NCBI GenBank assembly: GCA_019636845.1
Contig: JAHBWV010000001.1
Span: 2,542,001-2,606,000 of the forward strand
Direction: 5' to 3'
Length of the DNA stretch: 64,000 nt
DNA from: Phycisphaeraceae bacterium
GTDB lineage: Bacteria > Planctomycetota > Phycisphaerae > Phycisphaerales > UBA1924
Shown here: in pieces, positions 36,099 to 44,778 of the stretch
Numbering within the stretch: the first letter of the stretch is position 1
Layout: every line of letters begins with the position of its first letter
Translations under genes and position numbers: made by a program
The notes under the pieces: model-generated
What the model saw: only the letters and a program-made list of their open reading frames with translations
What the model was told of the DNA's origin: nothing
The model's database searches: none

Positions 36099-36617
36099 TC
36101 AGAGATTGAGCGTGGGTGTCGCGATGTACGCCGACAGACCCGCCCGCAGCAGGATCGCCGACAGATGGTCGATGTCGTGCCCTGTAAACGCACTGAACTC
36201 ATACGAATCCGCATCGAGCACCGCGTCGCACGAGCCATCCGGCCCGATCAGCGGCACCACGGCCTCGGACATGTCCCTCGGATCGCAGGCGATGTAGTTC
36301 GATCCCAGCGTCCGGACATCATCAACAAGGATCGGCTTCCGCTCAAGCATGCAGCGTCCGCACATGCCCTGAAGACCGATCGGCGAGCACGCGGGCTTAT
36401 CCCGCCGCGGCCCGAGCACCATCTCATCTCGTCCGGGCACCCGCAGATAAAAACCGATCCACGAGACCCCGTGCCGACCCGTCACATCCCAGAGCGAATC
36501 GATGACCTCGCGCATCACACGCTCACGCTCAGAGGCATCCGTCACATACGGACGTGACGTAACACTCACGTCGTGGTACGGACGACGAACGACATGGAAG
36601 TCAGTTGCGGCCATCAT
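36099..36617 (-). CDS. msrC: Free methionine-(R)-sulfoxide reductase (GAF domain)
   Basis: Reduces free methionine-R-sulfoxide in the cytoplasm. The 172-residue protein is a single GAF domain with the fRMsr signature: SWIGFYL, KPAC, GMCG and YIACDP, which provide all three conserved cysteines, and then VLDADS. The ATG-ATG start has a weak ribosome binding site. It follows rpsR after 19 bp and precedes the GNAT gene by 20 bp. Confidence 0.88.
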   Translation of the reverse strand: MMAATDFHVVRRPYHDVSVTSRPYVTDASERERVMREVIDSLWDVTGRHGVSWIGFYLRVPGRDEMVLGPRRDKPACSPIGLQGMCGRCMLERKPILVDDVRTLGSNYIACDPRDMSEAVVPLIGPDGSCDAVLDADSYEFSAFTGHDIDHLSAILLRAGLSAYIATPTLNL

Positions 36618-36636
36618 GCTCGAATCGACCCGCGGA

Positions 36637-36879
36637 TCACAGCGTCGCGGACGTGAACGGCAGAAGCCCCATGAACCGGGCCCGCTTCACCGCCTGTGCG
36701 ATCATCTTCTGCTCACGCGCGCTCGTCGACAGCCGCTTGCGGCCGTAGATCTTCCCGTTCGGGCTCATCATCCGACGAAGATTCTCGATGTCCTTCCAGT
36801 CAACATACTGCGTGCCGTTGCCGGACTTGCGGGTCACCTTGATCTTCGGGGTCTGCGTGAAACGGTTGAAGCGGCTCAT
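36637..36879 (-). CDS. rpsR: Small ribosomal subunit protein bS18
   Basis: 80-residue ribosomal protein of the small subunit. The conserved core VDWKDIENLRRMMSPNGKIYGRKRL and the RARFMGLLPF tail are clear. The ATG has CGGAG upstream. It stands alone, without the usual rpsF, ssb and rplI neighbours, and is preceded by a 196-bp region with two hairpins. Confidence 0.97.
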   Translation of the reverse strand: MSRFNRFTQTPKIKVTRKSGNGTQYVDWKDIENLRRMMSPNGKIYGRKRLSTSAREQKMIAQAVKRARFMGLLPFTSATL

Positions 36880-36903
36880 TCAATGCTCCGTCATGGACTT
36901 TCG

Positions 36904-36947
36904 GCCTCCAGAATCCGGAGGCGACGGGAAGGCCGGACACCTGTCCG
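36904..36947 (-). promoter_or_regulatory. Tandem hairpins upstream of rpsR
   Basis: Two hairpins lie 24-68 bases before the rpsR ATG. One has arms GCCTCC/GGAGGC (36904-36909, 36917-36922). The other is CGGACA/TGTCCG with a two-base loop (36934-36947). No T-run follows either, so they could be a leader regulatory element or an end for the mauE-like transcript. Confidence 0.3.
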
Positions 36948-37075
36948 ACCGGGCCTTGACGATAGGCGTGCACCGCCCGCGAATCCCCACGCGGCCTCTC
37001 ACAACCTGCCCGCCCACATCCTCCGTGTCCGCAATGCCCGCACTCAAGATCCGAGGCAGGAATGCGTTCGGGTTC

Positions 37076-37600
37076 TCACGCCCCTCGTCGCCTGCAAAGC
37101 CCGTCAAGCGCGATCGAACCCGGCCCGAACACAACCAACGCCAGTGCCGAAGCGAACAGCGTGAGGTTCTCCGCGAGTTTGCACATCCCGATCGGTCCCT
37201 CACACCCGAACGGCCCCTTCATCTTGCCGAAGCATCCGCACGTGACATCCAGGTCGCGCGTGATCACGCTCCACACCGCATACACAAACAGACCCATCAG
37301 CGACAAGGCCACGGCCGCCGCAGAGCGGCTCCACACACCCAGCACCAGCATCGCACCAACGATCAACTCCATCCACGGAACGACAAACGCGCCCAGAGCC
37401 GTCAGGTGCTTCGCATCCTCAGGCACGAGCCGATACGCCTCGATGCCGAAAGCGAACTGCTGCGGATCTCCGATCTTCACCAGAGAGGCGTACACCAGCA
37501 CGCCCCCCAGAAACAGACGCAACGCAAGCAGAAGCACAGAGCCGACCGCAATCGACCCGCACGCCCGAGGCCCCGTGCCGCAACACCCTCCCCCACTCAT
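37076..37600 (-). CDS. MauE/DoxX-family membrane protein
   Basis: The 174-residue protein has four hydrophobic segments (about 20-40, 65-85, 90-112 and 145-165), the MauE/DoxX layout. Between the third and fourth helices lies a cysteine cluster, DVTCGCFGKMKG, plus a later GCEG. MauE proteins act in thiol redox chemistry needed for cofactor or disulfide maturation (family knowledge). The ATG overlaps the stop of the rhodanese gene (ATGA). Confidence 0.78.
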   Translation of the reverse strand: MSGGGCCGTGPRACGSIAVGSVLLLALRLFLGGVLVYASLVKIGDPQQFAFGIEAYRLVPEDAKHLTALGAFVVPWMELIVGAMLVLGVWSRSAAAVALSLMGLFVYAVWSVITRDLDVTCGCFGKMKGPFGCEGPIGMCKLAENLTLFASALALVVFGPGSIALDGLCRRRGA

Positions 37601-38211
37601 GAGCCACCACCCTCTTCGGACTCATCATGCGTTGCCTCGACCTCATACCCCGCCTCGACCCATGATGGAAACCCATCGACCATGATGTGGATCGATGTGA
37701 AACCCGCCTGCTGGAGTAGGATCGCCACATTCTCCGACGCGTGACACTCCCCGCCGCCGCAGTAGATCACCACCGGTCGCGACGGATCCAGATACGTGAG
37801 CACATCCGGCGTCCTGCTCCCCCGGAAGTCGGCCTGCGTCAGGTTGTACGCCCCCGGAATATGACCGGGGCCATACTCGTTCGCCTCGCGCGCGTCGATG
37901 AACTCCGCATCGCCCGAGTCATACAGAGCCCGCGCCTGCTCCAGCGTGATCCGAACATCAAGCACGACCGGCTCGGTCTCGCCCGGCACCTGATCCGTCT
38001 GCGTATCCACATCCGTGCCCTGACCCGCTCCCGTGGCACGTATCGTCGCCGGAGCAGTCGGCTTCAGTGCCAACTGCACCGGCCGTCGAGCAGAGTCGAT
38101 CACGCCGATCAATCCCGCGATGCCCACGATGATGATCGCCCGCCCCATCACGCGCGCGGCCGCACCCGATCGCGCGCCGCACACGCACGCACCCCCGCAC
38201 GCCTTCTCCAT
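37597..38211 (-). CDS. Membrane-anchored rhodanese-domain protein
   Basis: The 204-residue product has a Cys-rich N-terminus, one membrane helix (about 24-42, AIIIVGIAGLIGVIDS), a polar linker and a rhodanese domain (about 85-190) with an active-site loop containing Cys (VVIYCGGGECHASE). Sulfur or thiol transfer outside the cytoplasm is expected. The start at 38211 follows the DUF1573 stop with one base between; the frame extends further but without similarity. It belongs to a three-gene operon of Cys-containing proteins. Confidence 0.82.
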   Translation of the reverse strand: MEKACGGACVCGARSGAAARVMGRAIIIVGIAGLIGVIDSARRPVQLALKPTAPATIRATGAGQGTDVDTQTDQVPGETEPVVLDVRITLEQARALYDSGDAEFIDAREANEYGPGHIPGAYNLTQADFRGSRTPDVLTYLDPSRPVVIYCGGGECHASENVAILLQQAGFTSIHIMVDGFPSWVEAGYEVEATHDESEEGGGS

Positions 38212-38212
38212 C

Positions 38213-39295
38213 TCAGCGCCCGCCGCCTCGAACGGTGGCATAGAACGGCACCTCAACCTTGGGCTGGTCCTTATTGTCCGTCGTGAACTCGATCTTCCCG
38301 CGGATCGGTTGCACCGCGTTCGGCGCGGTCCCGGTCAGCACAATCTTCACCTCTGGAGAGCCGCCCTCGGATACCGGCTCGACTTCCACAGCAAGATTCC
38401 CCACATTGGCCGGAACAACCTGCGACTTCAGGATCTTGAACGGCCTGCCGCTCCTGCTTGTCATCCTGAACTCCGCACGAAGCGGATCCCCCGGACGCAC
38501 AACCCCGAGCGAGATCCGATTCGGATTCGGCACCAGGTCGCCGAGCACCTCCGCGATCACCTGCTGCTGAACGACCGGCTTCTTCGGATCGTTCGTGCGA
38601 ATCGCGATCGTCTCGCTGTGATTCCCGATCGGCACCGTCGGCGCAAGCGTGATGCGCACCGGATACTTCCTGAAAATCTCCCCCTCCTCGCTCTTCACCT
38701 CGCTCGCCTCGCCCACCTCGGCGCGGAAGACGACCTCGTTCGTCACCGCAACGCTCTCGACCTTGAACCCCGGCACCCGTGAAAGCACCTCAATAACCAC
38801 GGCCCGCGGATCCCCCTTGTCGATCCTCGAGAAGTGCGCGACCGCCGGCTCGGTCCAGGTCATCTGCTTGACGTTCGCGTTGATCACCAGCTGAACCTGC
38901 TCCTGATCCCGGGCATTCGTCAGTAGCGTCACCGTCTGGTGCTGCATCCCCTTCTTGTGCGCCGGATGGAACACGACCTTGATCGTCGCCGACTCACCCG
39001 GAAGCAACGAACGCTTCGAGATCTCCGGCACCGTGCAGCCGCACGTCGCGCGGTGGTCGAGAATCTCCAGCGTCGTATCCCCCGTGTTCGTGAATCGGAA
39101 CGTCGTGTCAACGTTCACATCGTCGAGCACCTCGCCGAAATCGTGCGTCATGCGATCGAAGCTGATCGCCGCGTTCCCCAGCAGCGGCGACGCCGCAGGG
39201 GCCGGAGCAGCGGGCGGCGCAAGCAACTGAGCACAAACACGATGGCTCGCACACATCGCCACAACGAGCATCGCGGCTGTTGGCAGGGTTCTCAT
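38213..39295 (-). CDS. Exported DUF1573 protein with CGCT motif
   Basis: A signal peptide (about 1-22) is followed by an Ala/Pro-rich stretch and a DUF1573 domain (about 45-130) with HDFGEV, FRFTNTGDTTLEI and the conserved CGCT motif. A second Ig-like half continues to residue 360. DUF1573 proteins are exported in Bacteroidetes and planctomycetes; function is unknown. The CGCT pair could be redox-active. It is the promoter-proximal gene of the trio with rhodanese and MauE. Confidence 0.82.
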   Translation of the reverse strand: MRTLPTAAMLVVAMCASHRVCAQLLAPPAAPAPAASPLLGNAAISFDRMTHDFGEVLDDVNVDTTFRFTNTGDTTLEILDHRATCGCTVPEISKRSLLPGESATIKVVFHPAHKKGMQHQTVTLLTNARDQEQVQLVINANVKQMTWTEPAVAHFSRIDKGDPRAVVIEVLSRVPGFKVESVAVTNEVVFRAEVGEASEVKSEEGEIFRKYPVRITLAPTVPIGNHSETIAIRTNDPKKPVVQQQVIAEVLGDLVPNPNRISLGVVRPGDPLRAEFRMTSRSGRPFKILKSQVVPANVGNLAVEVEPVSEGGSPEVKIVLTGTAPNAVQPIRGKIEFTTDNKDQPKVEVPFYATVRGGGR

Positions 39296-39475
39296 CCGAT
39301 TCCTCCTACTCCCGATCCGTCAATCACGGCACTGATACGCACACCACACACCCCGTCCGACCTCGAACGGCGATGAGAGACGTACGCGCCGAACTATACG
39401 CATCGGCACGCCATGCCCCCGAATCAAGTCCGTACCGAATCGCCCGCCCGGAGGTTGCACCCTCCCGCCAGGAAG

Positions 39476-40555
39476 TTACGCACACCCCTCCGCAAACGCC
39501 TGCATGAAGTCCAACAGATCCAGAATGTCCACCAGACCGTCCGAGTTCACATCCGCATCCCGGAGTGGGTCAGGACACGGCGACGGCTGCAACTGGCACC
39601 CGCCGAACGCGTCGAAGAAATCCAGAAAGTCCAGAATGTCCGCCGAGCCGTCACGATTGAAATCACCCTGACACAGCCGAGGACCCGTCGCAACACCTTC
39701 GATCTCGCTCGCGATCGTCACATCGATCCGCAGGAACTCCAGCGTCAGCAGTACCTTTGCAGGCGTGTTTGGATCAAGCGTCGGCAGATCGAGCGGCACG
39801 TTCTCAACCGCCGGGAACGGCCCCGGAATCTCCGAGCTGTTCGATAGACTGATACCAAGCGTCAGCGTCGCCCCATCGACAGTCGGCGTCAGCGTCCCGC
39901 CGATCGGAGCCGCGATCGCAAACGTCCCCCCCTGCCCCGGCTGGCCAAGCACCGTCGCATCGAACGTCACGTCGAGCGACGCCGCCCCAGCCAGCGTGAA
40001 TGAGCCGTCACCGTTCGGCGTCAGCGTCCCGATCGAATCACCCGCCCCGAGCGTCGCCGTGAGCACCGTGATCTGCGCGTTGCCTATCGGAATCGTGATC
40101 GGGATGCCGCCGGGATAGAGGAAGCTCGGACTGACCGTCCGAAACGTCGAATACGTGATCGTCGCGCTGATCGGTGCCTCGATGACAACCTCATTCAAGA
40201 GGTCGATCCAGAGCTCAGAGATCGCAAACGTCCCAGCACCGGGGTTCACGAGCAGCGTCAGCACACCCCCGGGCGATGTCTCGCTCTCCTCGCCCACAGC
40301 AACGTCAACCGAGACAGGAATCGGGTTGTTCCCGCTCCCCCCGAAGATGCCGGGCAGCGTCCGCGTCCCCGTGGGGTTCGTCGTCGCGTCGTAATTCCCG
40401 ATCAGCGTCCCCGTCGATGGCGCGAAGATCAAGTTATCCACCACCACCCTGGACTCCGGCTGGATCGTCAACCGATACGCATCCGAAGCCATCGAAGACG
40501 CGGCACCGTTCGCCGCCACAAGCACACCAACACACAACCGAGCAACGCGTGACAT
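39476..40555 (-). CDS. Exported beta-rich protein with C-terminal dockerin-like repeats
   Basis: A signal peptide (about 1-24) precedes a Thr/Gly/Pro-rich body. The C-terminus has two calcium-loop repeats of dockerin type, DFNRDGSADILDFLDFFDAF and DVNSDGLVDILDLLDFMQAF, each D-x-N-x-D-G. In planctomycetes such ends are common on exported proteins. ATG at 40555 has GGAGAGAGG upstream and is preferred over 40567. Function is unknown. Confidence 0.72.
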   Translation of the reverse strand: MSRVARLCVGVLVAANGAASSMASDAYRLTIQPESRVVVDNLIFAPSTGTLIGNYDATTNPTGTRTLPGIFGGSGNNPIPVSVDVAVGEESETSPGGVLTLLVNPGAGTFAISELWIDLLNEVVIEAPISATITYSTFRTVSPSFLYPGGIPITIPIGNAQITVLTATLGAGDSIGTLTPNGDGSFTLAGAASLDVTFDATVLGQPGQGGTFAIAAPIGGTLTPTVDGATLTLGISLSNSSEIPGPFPAVENVPLDLPTLDPNTPAKVLLTLEFLRIDVTIASEIEGVATGPRLCQGDFNRDGSADILDFLDFFDAFGGCQLQPSPCPDPLRDADVNSDGLVDILDLLDFMQAFAEGCA

Positions 40556-40645
40556 ACCTCTCTCCATCTCACAGGATCCGAAGCTGGAGCACAGCCATGC
40601 CCAATATACAGACCGACCTTCCGCGCACCAGCCCATTCTGATCAG

Positions 40646-41872
40646 TTATTCGGCCTCTACCCCTTGGACTCGTTCGGCATCCTGGAAGTACGTCCGAAGA
40701 TCCCCTCGCAAATAGGCATCCAACGCCTCATGCACCTGATCCGGGTGCGTCGCCACCCGGATCGCCTCCTTGAACGGCTTGACCCCGTGCCGCGTGCCAT
40801 CCGGCTCCGCCCCGAGCCGCTTGGCGAACCACGAGATCCGCCTCGAGATCTGGAACATCGCGTACCTGTCGTCCCGCTGCTCGCGCATCAGCGTGAAAAA
40901 CCGCCGAATCATCGCGATGATCTCCGGCTCCGTCGGAGGAGCGGGCGCCTCGCCCGATGACAACAGCCCCCACGCGCTCCGAAAGATCCACGGCGTCGAG
41001 AGCGCGCCCCGCCCGATCATCACGCCCGCACACCCCGTCTCGCGCATCATCCGCGCCGCATCCTCCGGCTCGCGCACATCCCCGTTCCCGATCACCGGGA
41101 TCGCGCCCCGCACCGACTCCACCACCCTGGCGATCCCCTCCAGCCGCACGCTCCCCGCGAACTTGTCCTCGGTCGTCCGCCCATGCACCGTCACCGCACT
41201 CACACCGACATCCGCCAGCATCCGCGCCAGGTGCGGCGAACACGCGCTCCCCGCCTCATAGTCCGCCGTGTGCCAGCACAGACGCATCTTGCACGTCAGA
41301 GGCACGGCTCCATTTCCCACTCGGCGTTCCCCATTGCCCATTGCCCATTCCCCATGGCCCTCTTTCCATTGCCCATTGCCCACTGCCCATTGCCCCGTGT
41401 GCAGAGACGCATCACCGAGGCGGCGGGCCCACTCGTCGGCGGAGAGCGGGATCTTCTCCAGTTCGCGCGCGACGCGCTCGGCAACAGCGACTGCGCGGGA
41501 GAGATCGGTGAGGAGCTTGCTGCCGCCGTCCTTCTTCGTCACCTTGTCAACCGGGCACCCCATGTTGATGTCAACAACGGTCGCCCCGTGCTCCACCGCC
41601 CACCGCGCCCCCTGCGCCATGATCTCCGGGTCGCTCCCGTAAAGCTGCATCCCCACCGGCTTGTCAAAGTCGCTCGTCTTCGCAAGATCCAGCGACGTCG
41701 CCGTCCCCCGCAAGAGCCCCTGAGGCGACAACAGGTCCGTGCACGCCAGCCCCAACCCGCCAAACTCGCGGCACACCGTCCTGAACGCCAGGTCGCAGTA
41801 CCCCGCGATCGGCGCAAGCAACAGGTTCGTCGAAAGTCGCAGCGGACCGATCTGGAGCGGCTCTGGCGTCAC
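40646..41872 (-). CDS. dusB: tRNA-dihydrouridine synthase B with a repeat-encoded insert
   Basis: FMN enzyme that reduces uridines in tRNA. Core motifs are in order: LAPIAGYCDLAFR, NMGCPVDKVTKKDGGS with the catalytic Cys, TCKMRL, TVHGRTTEDKFAG, VIGNGDV and MIGRGAL. The start is a GTG at 41872; the frame runs back over the divergent glycosyltransferase and those residues are rejected. At 408 residues it is longer than most DusB proteins. The excess is an insert of about 45 residues (about 142-190) just before TCKMRL, whose second part is a heptapeptide repeat encoded by a 7-base repeat. The protein is probably still active, as the insert is in a loop. Confidence 0.85.
   Translation of the reverse strand: MTPEPLQIGPLRLSTNLLLAPIAGYCDLAFRTVCREFGGLGLACTDLLSPQGLLRGTATSLDLAKTSDFDKPVGMQLYGSDPEIMAQGARWAVEHGATVVDINMGCPVDKVTKKDGGSKLLTDLSRAVAVAERVARELEKIPLSADEWARRLGDASLHTGQWAVGNGQWKEGHGEWAMGNGERRVGNGAVPLTCKMRLCWHTADYEAGSACSPHLARMLADVGVSAVTVHGRTTEDKFAGSVRLEGIARVVESVRGAIPVIGNGDVREPEDAARMMRETGCAGVMIGRGALSTPWIFRSAWGLLSSGEAPAPPTEPEIIAMIRRFFTLMREQRDDRYAMFQISRRISWFAKRLGAEPDGTRHGVKPFKEAIRVATHPDQVHEALDAYLRGDLRTYFQDAERVQGVEAE
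41311..41399 (-). repeat. Heptamer repeat (GGGCAAT) inside dusB
   Basis: Coding-strand units GGGCAAT, GGGCAGT, GGGGAAT and similar repeat about ten times over 89 bases with one imperfect stretch. Because the unit is 7 bases long it cycles through all frames and encodes GQWAMGN-type heptapeptides. The repeat is open on both strands. Confidence 0.85.
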
Positions 41873-41931
41873 AAAGAATCGTAGTGTCCGCGCGTTTGTG
41901 TGATCAGCGGCTTCCTGCTTTACTTGGGTGC

Positions 41932-42711
41932 ATGGCATTGCCCCTCTCCGTCGCCATCGTCTGCAGGAACAACGCCCCGACCATCGGTCGGACCCTCGAT
42001 TCCGTGCGCGGTCTGGCCTCGGAGATCGTCGCCGTCGACTCCGGCTCCACCGATGACACCATCCCCATGCTCGAAGCCGCCGGCGCACGCATCATCCGCT
42101 CGCCGTGGCTCGGACACGTCAGGACCAAGCAGCTCGCCCTCGAGTCCTGCACCCAGCCCTGGATCCTCTCACTCGACTCCGACGAGAGCGTCGAGCCCGA
42201 ACTCGCACGCGCCATCGACGCCGCGCTCACCCGCAACGATCCCGCCGTCCGCGGCTACGAACTCAACCGCAAAATCTTCTACGCCGGACGCTTCCTCCAG
42301 CACACCTACCAGCCCGAGTGGCGCCTCCGCCTCGTGCGCCGGGGCGCCGCCGCATGGGGCGGCCTCGACCCCCACGACAAGCTCTCGCTCATCGAAGCGC
42401 CGGGCGCCCCCGCATCCGTGTCCCGCCTCTCCGGCGACCTCCGCCACGACTCCTGGACCACCATCGCGGATCACCTCGCCAAGCAGGTCGGCCACGCCCG
42501 CATCTCCGCCGAGAGTCTCTTCAAGGAAGGCCGCCGCACCAACGCCGCCCGCCTCGTCATCTCCACCATCGGCGCGCTCTTCAAGCAGATCGTCCTCCGC
42601 GCCGCCTGGCGCGACGGCTGGCGGGGCATCGTCGCCGCAGGGTCCGCCGCCGCCGGAACCCTCATGAAGCACGCCATCCTCCTCGAACGCCAGAATCAAG
42701 CCCCCGACTGA
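41932..42711 (+). CDS. Family 2 glycosyltransferase
   Basis: The 259-residue protein has the GT2 fold: IVCRNNAPTIGRTLDSV, VDSGSTDDT, LSLDSDESV with the D-x-D motif, and a later RRG..W segment. It resembles WaaE/KdtX-type transferases of cell-envelope sugars, and the C-terminal hydrophobic patch (IVAAGSAAAGTLM) may touch the membrane. The ATG is the first after a short divergent gap (59 bp) to dusB; the ribosome binding site is weak. Confidence 0.82.
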   Translation: MALPLSVAIVCRNNAPTIGRTLDSVRGLASEIVAVDSGSTDDTIPMLEAAGARIIRSPWLGHVRTKQLALESCTQPWILSLDSDESVEPELARAIDAALTRNDPAVRGYELNRKIFYAGRFLQHTYQPEWRLRLVRRGAAAWGGLDPHDKLSLIEAPGAPASVSRLSGDLRHDSWTTIADHLAKQVGHARISAESLFKEGRRTNAARLVISTIGALFKQIVLRAAWRDGWRGIVAAGSAAAGTLMKHAILLERQNQAPD

Positions 42712-42721
42712 CCCTCACCCT

Positions 42722-42783
42722 GGCCGTCGATTCGGCATACGATTGGCATCGGAGGCCTCGGGCCTCCTTCCGAATCGCCGACC
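42722..42783 (+). promoter_or_regulatory. Structured leader upstream of the DEAD-box helicase gene
   Basis: An outer stem (42722-42735 with 42770-42783, 12 of 14 pairs, 8 of them contiguous as CGATTCGG/CCGAATCG) encloses a perfect 7-bp hairpin GGAGGCC-TCG-GGCCTCC (42751-42767). It begins 10 bases after the glycosyltransferase stop and ends 53 bases before the helicase ATG. It may be a terminator or a leader element; the T-run is short. Confidence 0.35.
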
Positions 42784-42836
42784 TCTGTGCGCCCACTCCG
42801 ACGCCGCGGCGAGCCACCCAAGCAAACGCGCCACAC

Positions 42837-44747
42837 ATGCCAGACGCCGACACGTCCTCCCCCTCTTTCTCTGACTTCAACTCACACACCCCCCACGAAG
42901 GTGCCGACTCCGGCTCCTCCGGCGGAGGCGGCTCTCACCACGACCACGGAAGCGGACCGGCTTCCGACGGAAGCGGACCACGCAAAAAACGCCGCCGCAG
43001 GCGAGGCAAGTCACGCACCGGCCAAACCAGCGAACCCGGCCAGCAACCACGCCCCCAATCCCAGCAAGGCGACAACACCCCCCGCGATCGAGCAAGCAAC
43101 AACACCAGATCGAGTGGCAACACCAGCGGCAGCGGTCGCCGTCGGCGCGGCCGGGGCAGATCCGGCCCAGACTTCGACGACGATCGCCCCATCACGGCGA
43201 CCAACGAGGACATCACCCTCGGAGCCATGATCGCAGGCGACACCGAAGAACTCGCCCACGATCACGATCCGGAACTCGACGAACCCGATCCTGTCGCACC
43301 AGAGCACAAGCCCCTCTCTCCTGAGATCTTCGACACCGAGATGACATTCGAGCAGCTCGGGCTCAAAGAGTCCATCCAGCGTGCGATCCGGGGCCTCGGC
43401 TTCCGCCACCCCACACGCATCCAGGCCCAGCTCGTACCCATTGCCCTCACTGGCAAGGACGTCCTCGGCCAGGCCAAGACCGGCACCGGCAAGACCGCCG
43501 CGTTCGGCCTCCCCCTGCTCAACATGTGTACGCCCGGAGAGCCCTTCCAGGCACTCATCCTGGGCCCGACGCGCGAACTCGCCGTGCAGATACACAACGA
43601 CCTCGCCAACTTCGGCCGCTACACAGGCCTCAGCGCGGTCACGGTCTACGGAGGCAAGCCGATCCGCCAGCAGGCGGCACGCCTCGCCAAGAACCCCGAG
43701 ATCATCGTCGGCACACCCGGGCGCGTGATCGACATGGTCGAGCGCGGGCACCTCCGCCTCCACAACGTCAGATTCGCCGTCCTCGACGAAGTCGATCGCA
43801 TGTTCGACATCGGCTTCCGCGACGACATCCGCAAAATCCTCAAGATGTGCCCGACCGATCGCCAGACCATGTTCGTCTCGGCGACGATCTCGAACGAGAT
43901 CGAGGATCTCGCCCGCCGCCACATGCGCGACCCCGAGAAAATCGTCACCTCCTCCGGATCGCTCACCGTCTCGCTCGTCCAGCAGCACTACCTCACCGTC
44001 CAGCCGTGGGACAAGAAACGCCTCCTCGCCCACCTCCTGACCCACGAAGAACCCGCACTCACGGTCGTCTTCTGCCGCCTCAAGCGAACCTGCGACGAGC
44101 TGGTGCAGTATCTCGCTCGAAAGGACATCGAGGCACACGCCATCCACGGCGATCTCCCCCAGAGCAAGCGCAACGCCGTCATGGCACAGCTCAAGAGCGG
44201 CAAGCTCGAAGTCCTCATCGCCTCCGACCTCGCATCACGCGGCATCGACGTTGACGGCGTCACGCACGTCATCAACTACGATCTCCCCGAAGATCCCGAC
44301 ATCTACGTCCATCGCATCGGTCGCACCGCCCGCGCAGGCAAGCAAGGCGTCGCATGGTCCCTCGTCACCCCGGAGCAAGGCGAACTCCTGACCCAGATTG
44401 AGCATCTGATCAACACCGAGATCCCCAAGCTCGATTACCCGGACTTCCAGCCCGGCCCCGTCCCCGACGGCTACCGCCAGCAGCGCGAGCAGGACGAGCA
44501 ACTCCGCCAGATCCGCTCACAGAAGTTCAATCGCTACGCAACACCCGCACCACCCCCGGCCAGCGCGGCCACCGCCGCCGCTCAACAGGCAGACAAAGAG
44601 AAACTCGCCGCGAAGTTCCCCGGAGGGATCATCCCGACGCAGCTTCCTACAAAGCGCATGTTCGGCAAGGTACGGACGAGCCGCACCGCCAAGCTCGACG
44701 CCGCGCCGCCGCCACCTCCCGGTGGGACACCGCCCGCATCGACGTAA
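42837..44747 (+). CDS. DEAD-box RNA helicase
   Basis: ATP-dependent RNA helicase. The 636-residue product has a low-complexity N-terminus of about 160 residues (acidic, Gly/Ser and RRRRR stretches). A RecA-like core follows: Q motif (FRHPTRIQAQ), AKTGTGKT Walker A from residue 213, PTRELAV, TPGR, DEVD at 317-320, SAT, and the second domain with HRIGRTARAG. A basic Pro/Ala tail (about 560-636) follows. ATG 42837 is the first in-frame ATG after the preceding gene. It is probably a general RNA remodelling enzyme; DEVD replaces the usual DEAD. Confidence 0.9.
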   Translation: MPDADTSSPSFSDFNSHTPHEGADSGSSGGGGSHHDHGSGPASDGSGPRKKRRRRRGKSRTGQTSEPGQQPRPQSQQGDNTPRDRASNNTRSSGNTSGSGRRRRGRGRSGPDFDDDRPITATNEDITLGAMIAGDTEELAHDHDPELDEPDPVAPEHKPLSPEIFDTEMTFEQLGLKESIQRAIRGLGFRHPTRIQAQLVPIALTGKDVLGQAKTGTGKTAAFGLPLLNMCTPGEPFQALILGPTRELAVQIHNDLANFGRYTGLSAVTVYGGKPIRQQAARLAKNPEIIVGTPGRVIDMVERGHLRLHNVRFAVLDEVDRMFDIGFRDDIRKILKMCPTDRQTMFVSATISNEIEDLARRHMRDPEKIVTSSGSLTVSLVQQHYLTVQPWDKKRLLAHLLTHEEPALTVVFCRLKRTCDELVQYLARKDIEAHAIHGDLPQSKRNAVMAQLKSGKLEVLIASDLASRGIDVDGVTHVINYDLPEDPDIYVHRIGRTARAGKQGVAWSLVTPEQGELLTQIEHLINTEIPKLDYPDFQPGPVPDGYRQQREQDEQLRQIRSQKFNRYATPAPPPASAATAAAQQADKEKLAAKFPGGIIPTQLPTKRMFGKVRTSRTAKLDAAPPPPPGGTPPAST

Positions 44748-44778
44748 TCCACAGACTCCGGCTCACTGCCGCGCCGCT

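Noticed and set aside
41873-42088. N-terminal extension of dusB
   Set aside because: The residues are Arg/Trp-rich, overlap the divergent glycosyltransferase gene and have no family match.
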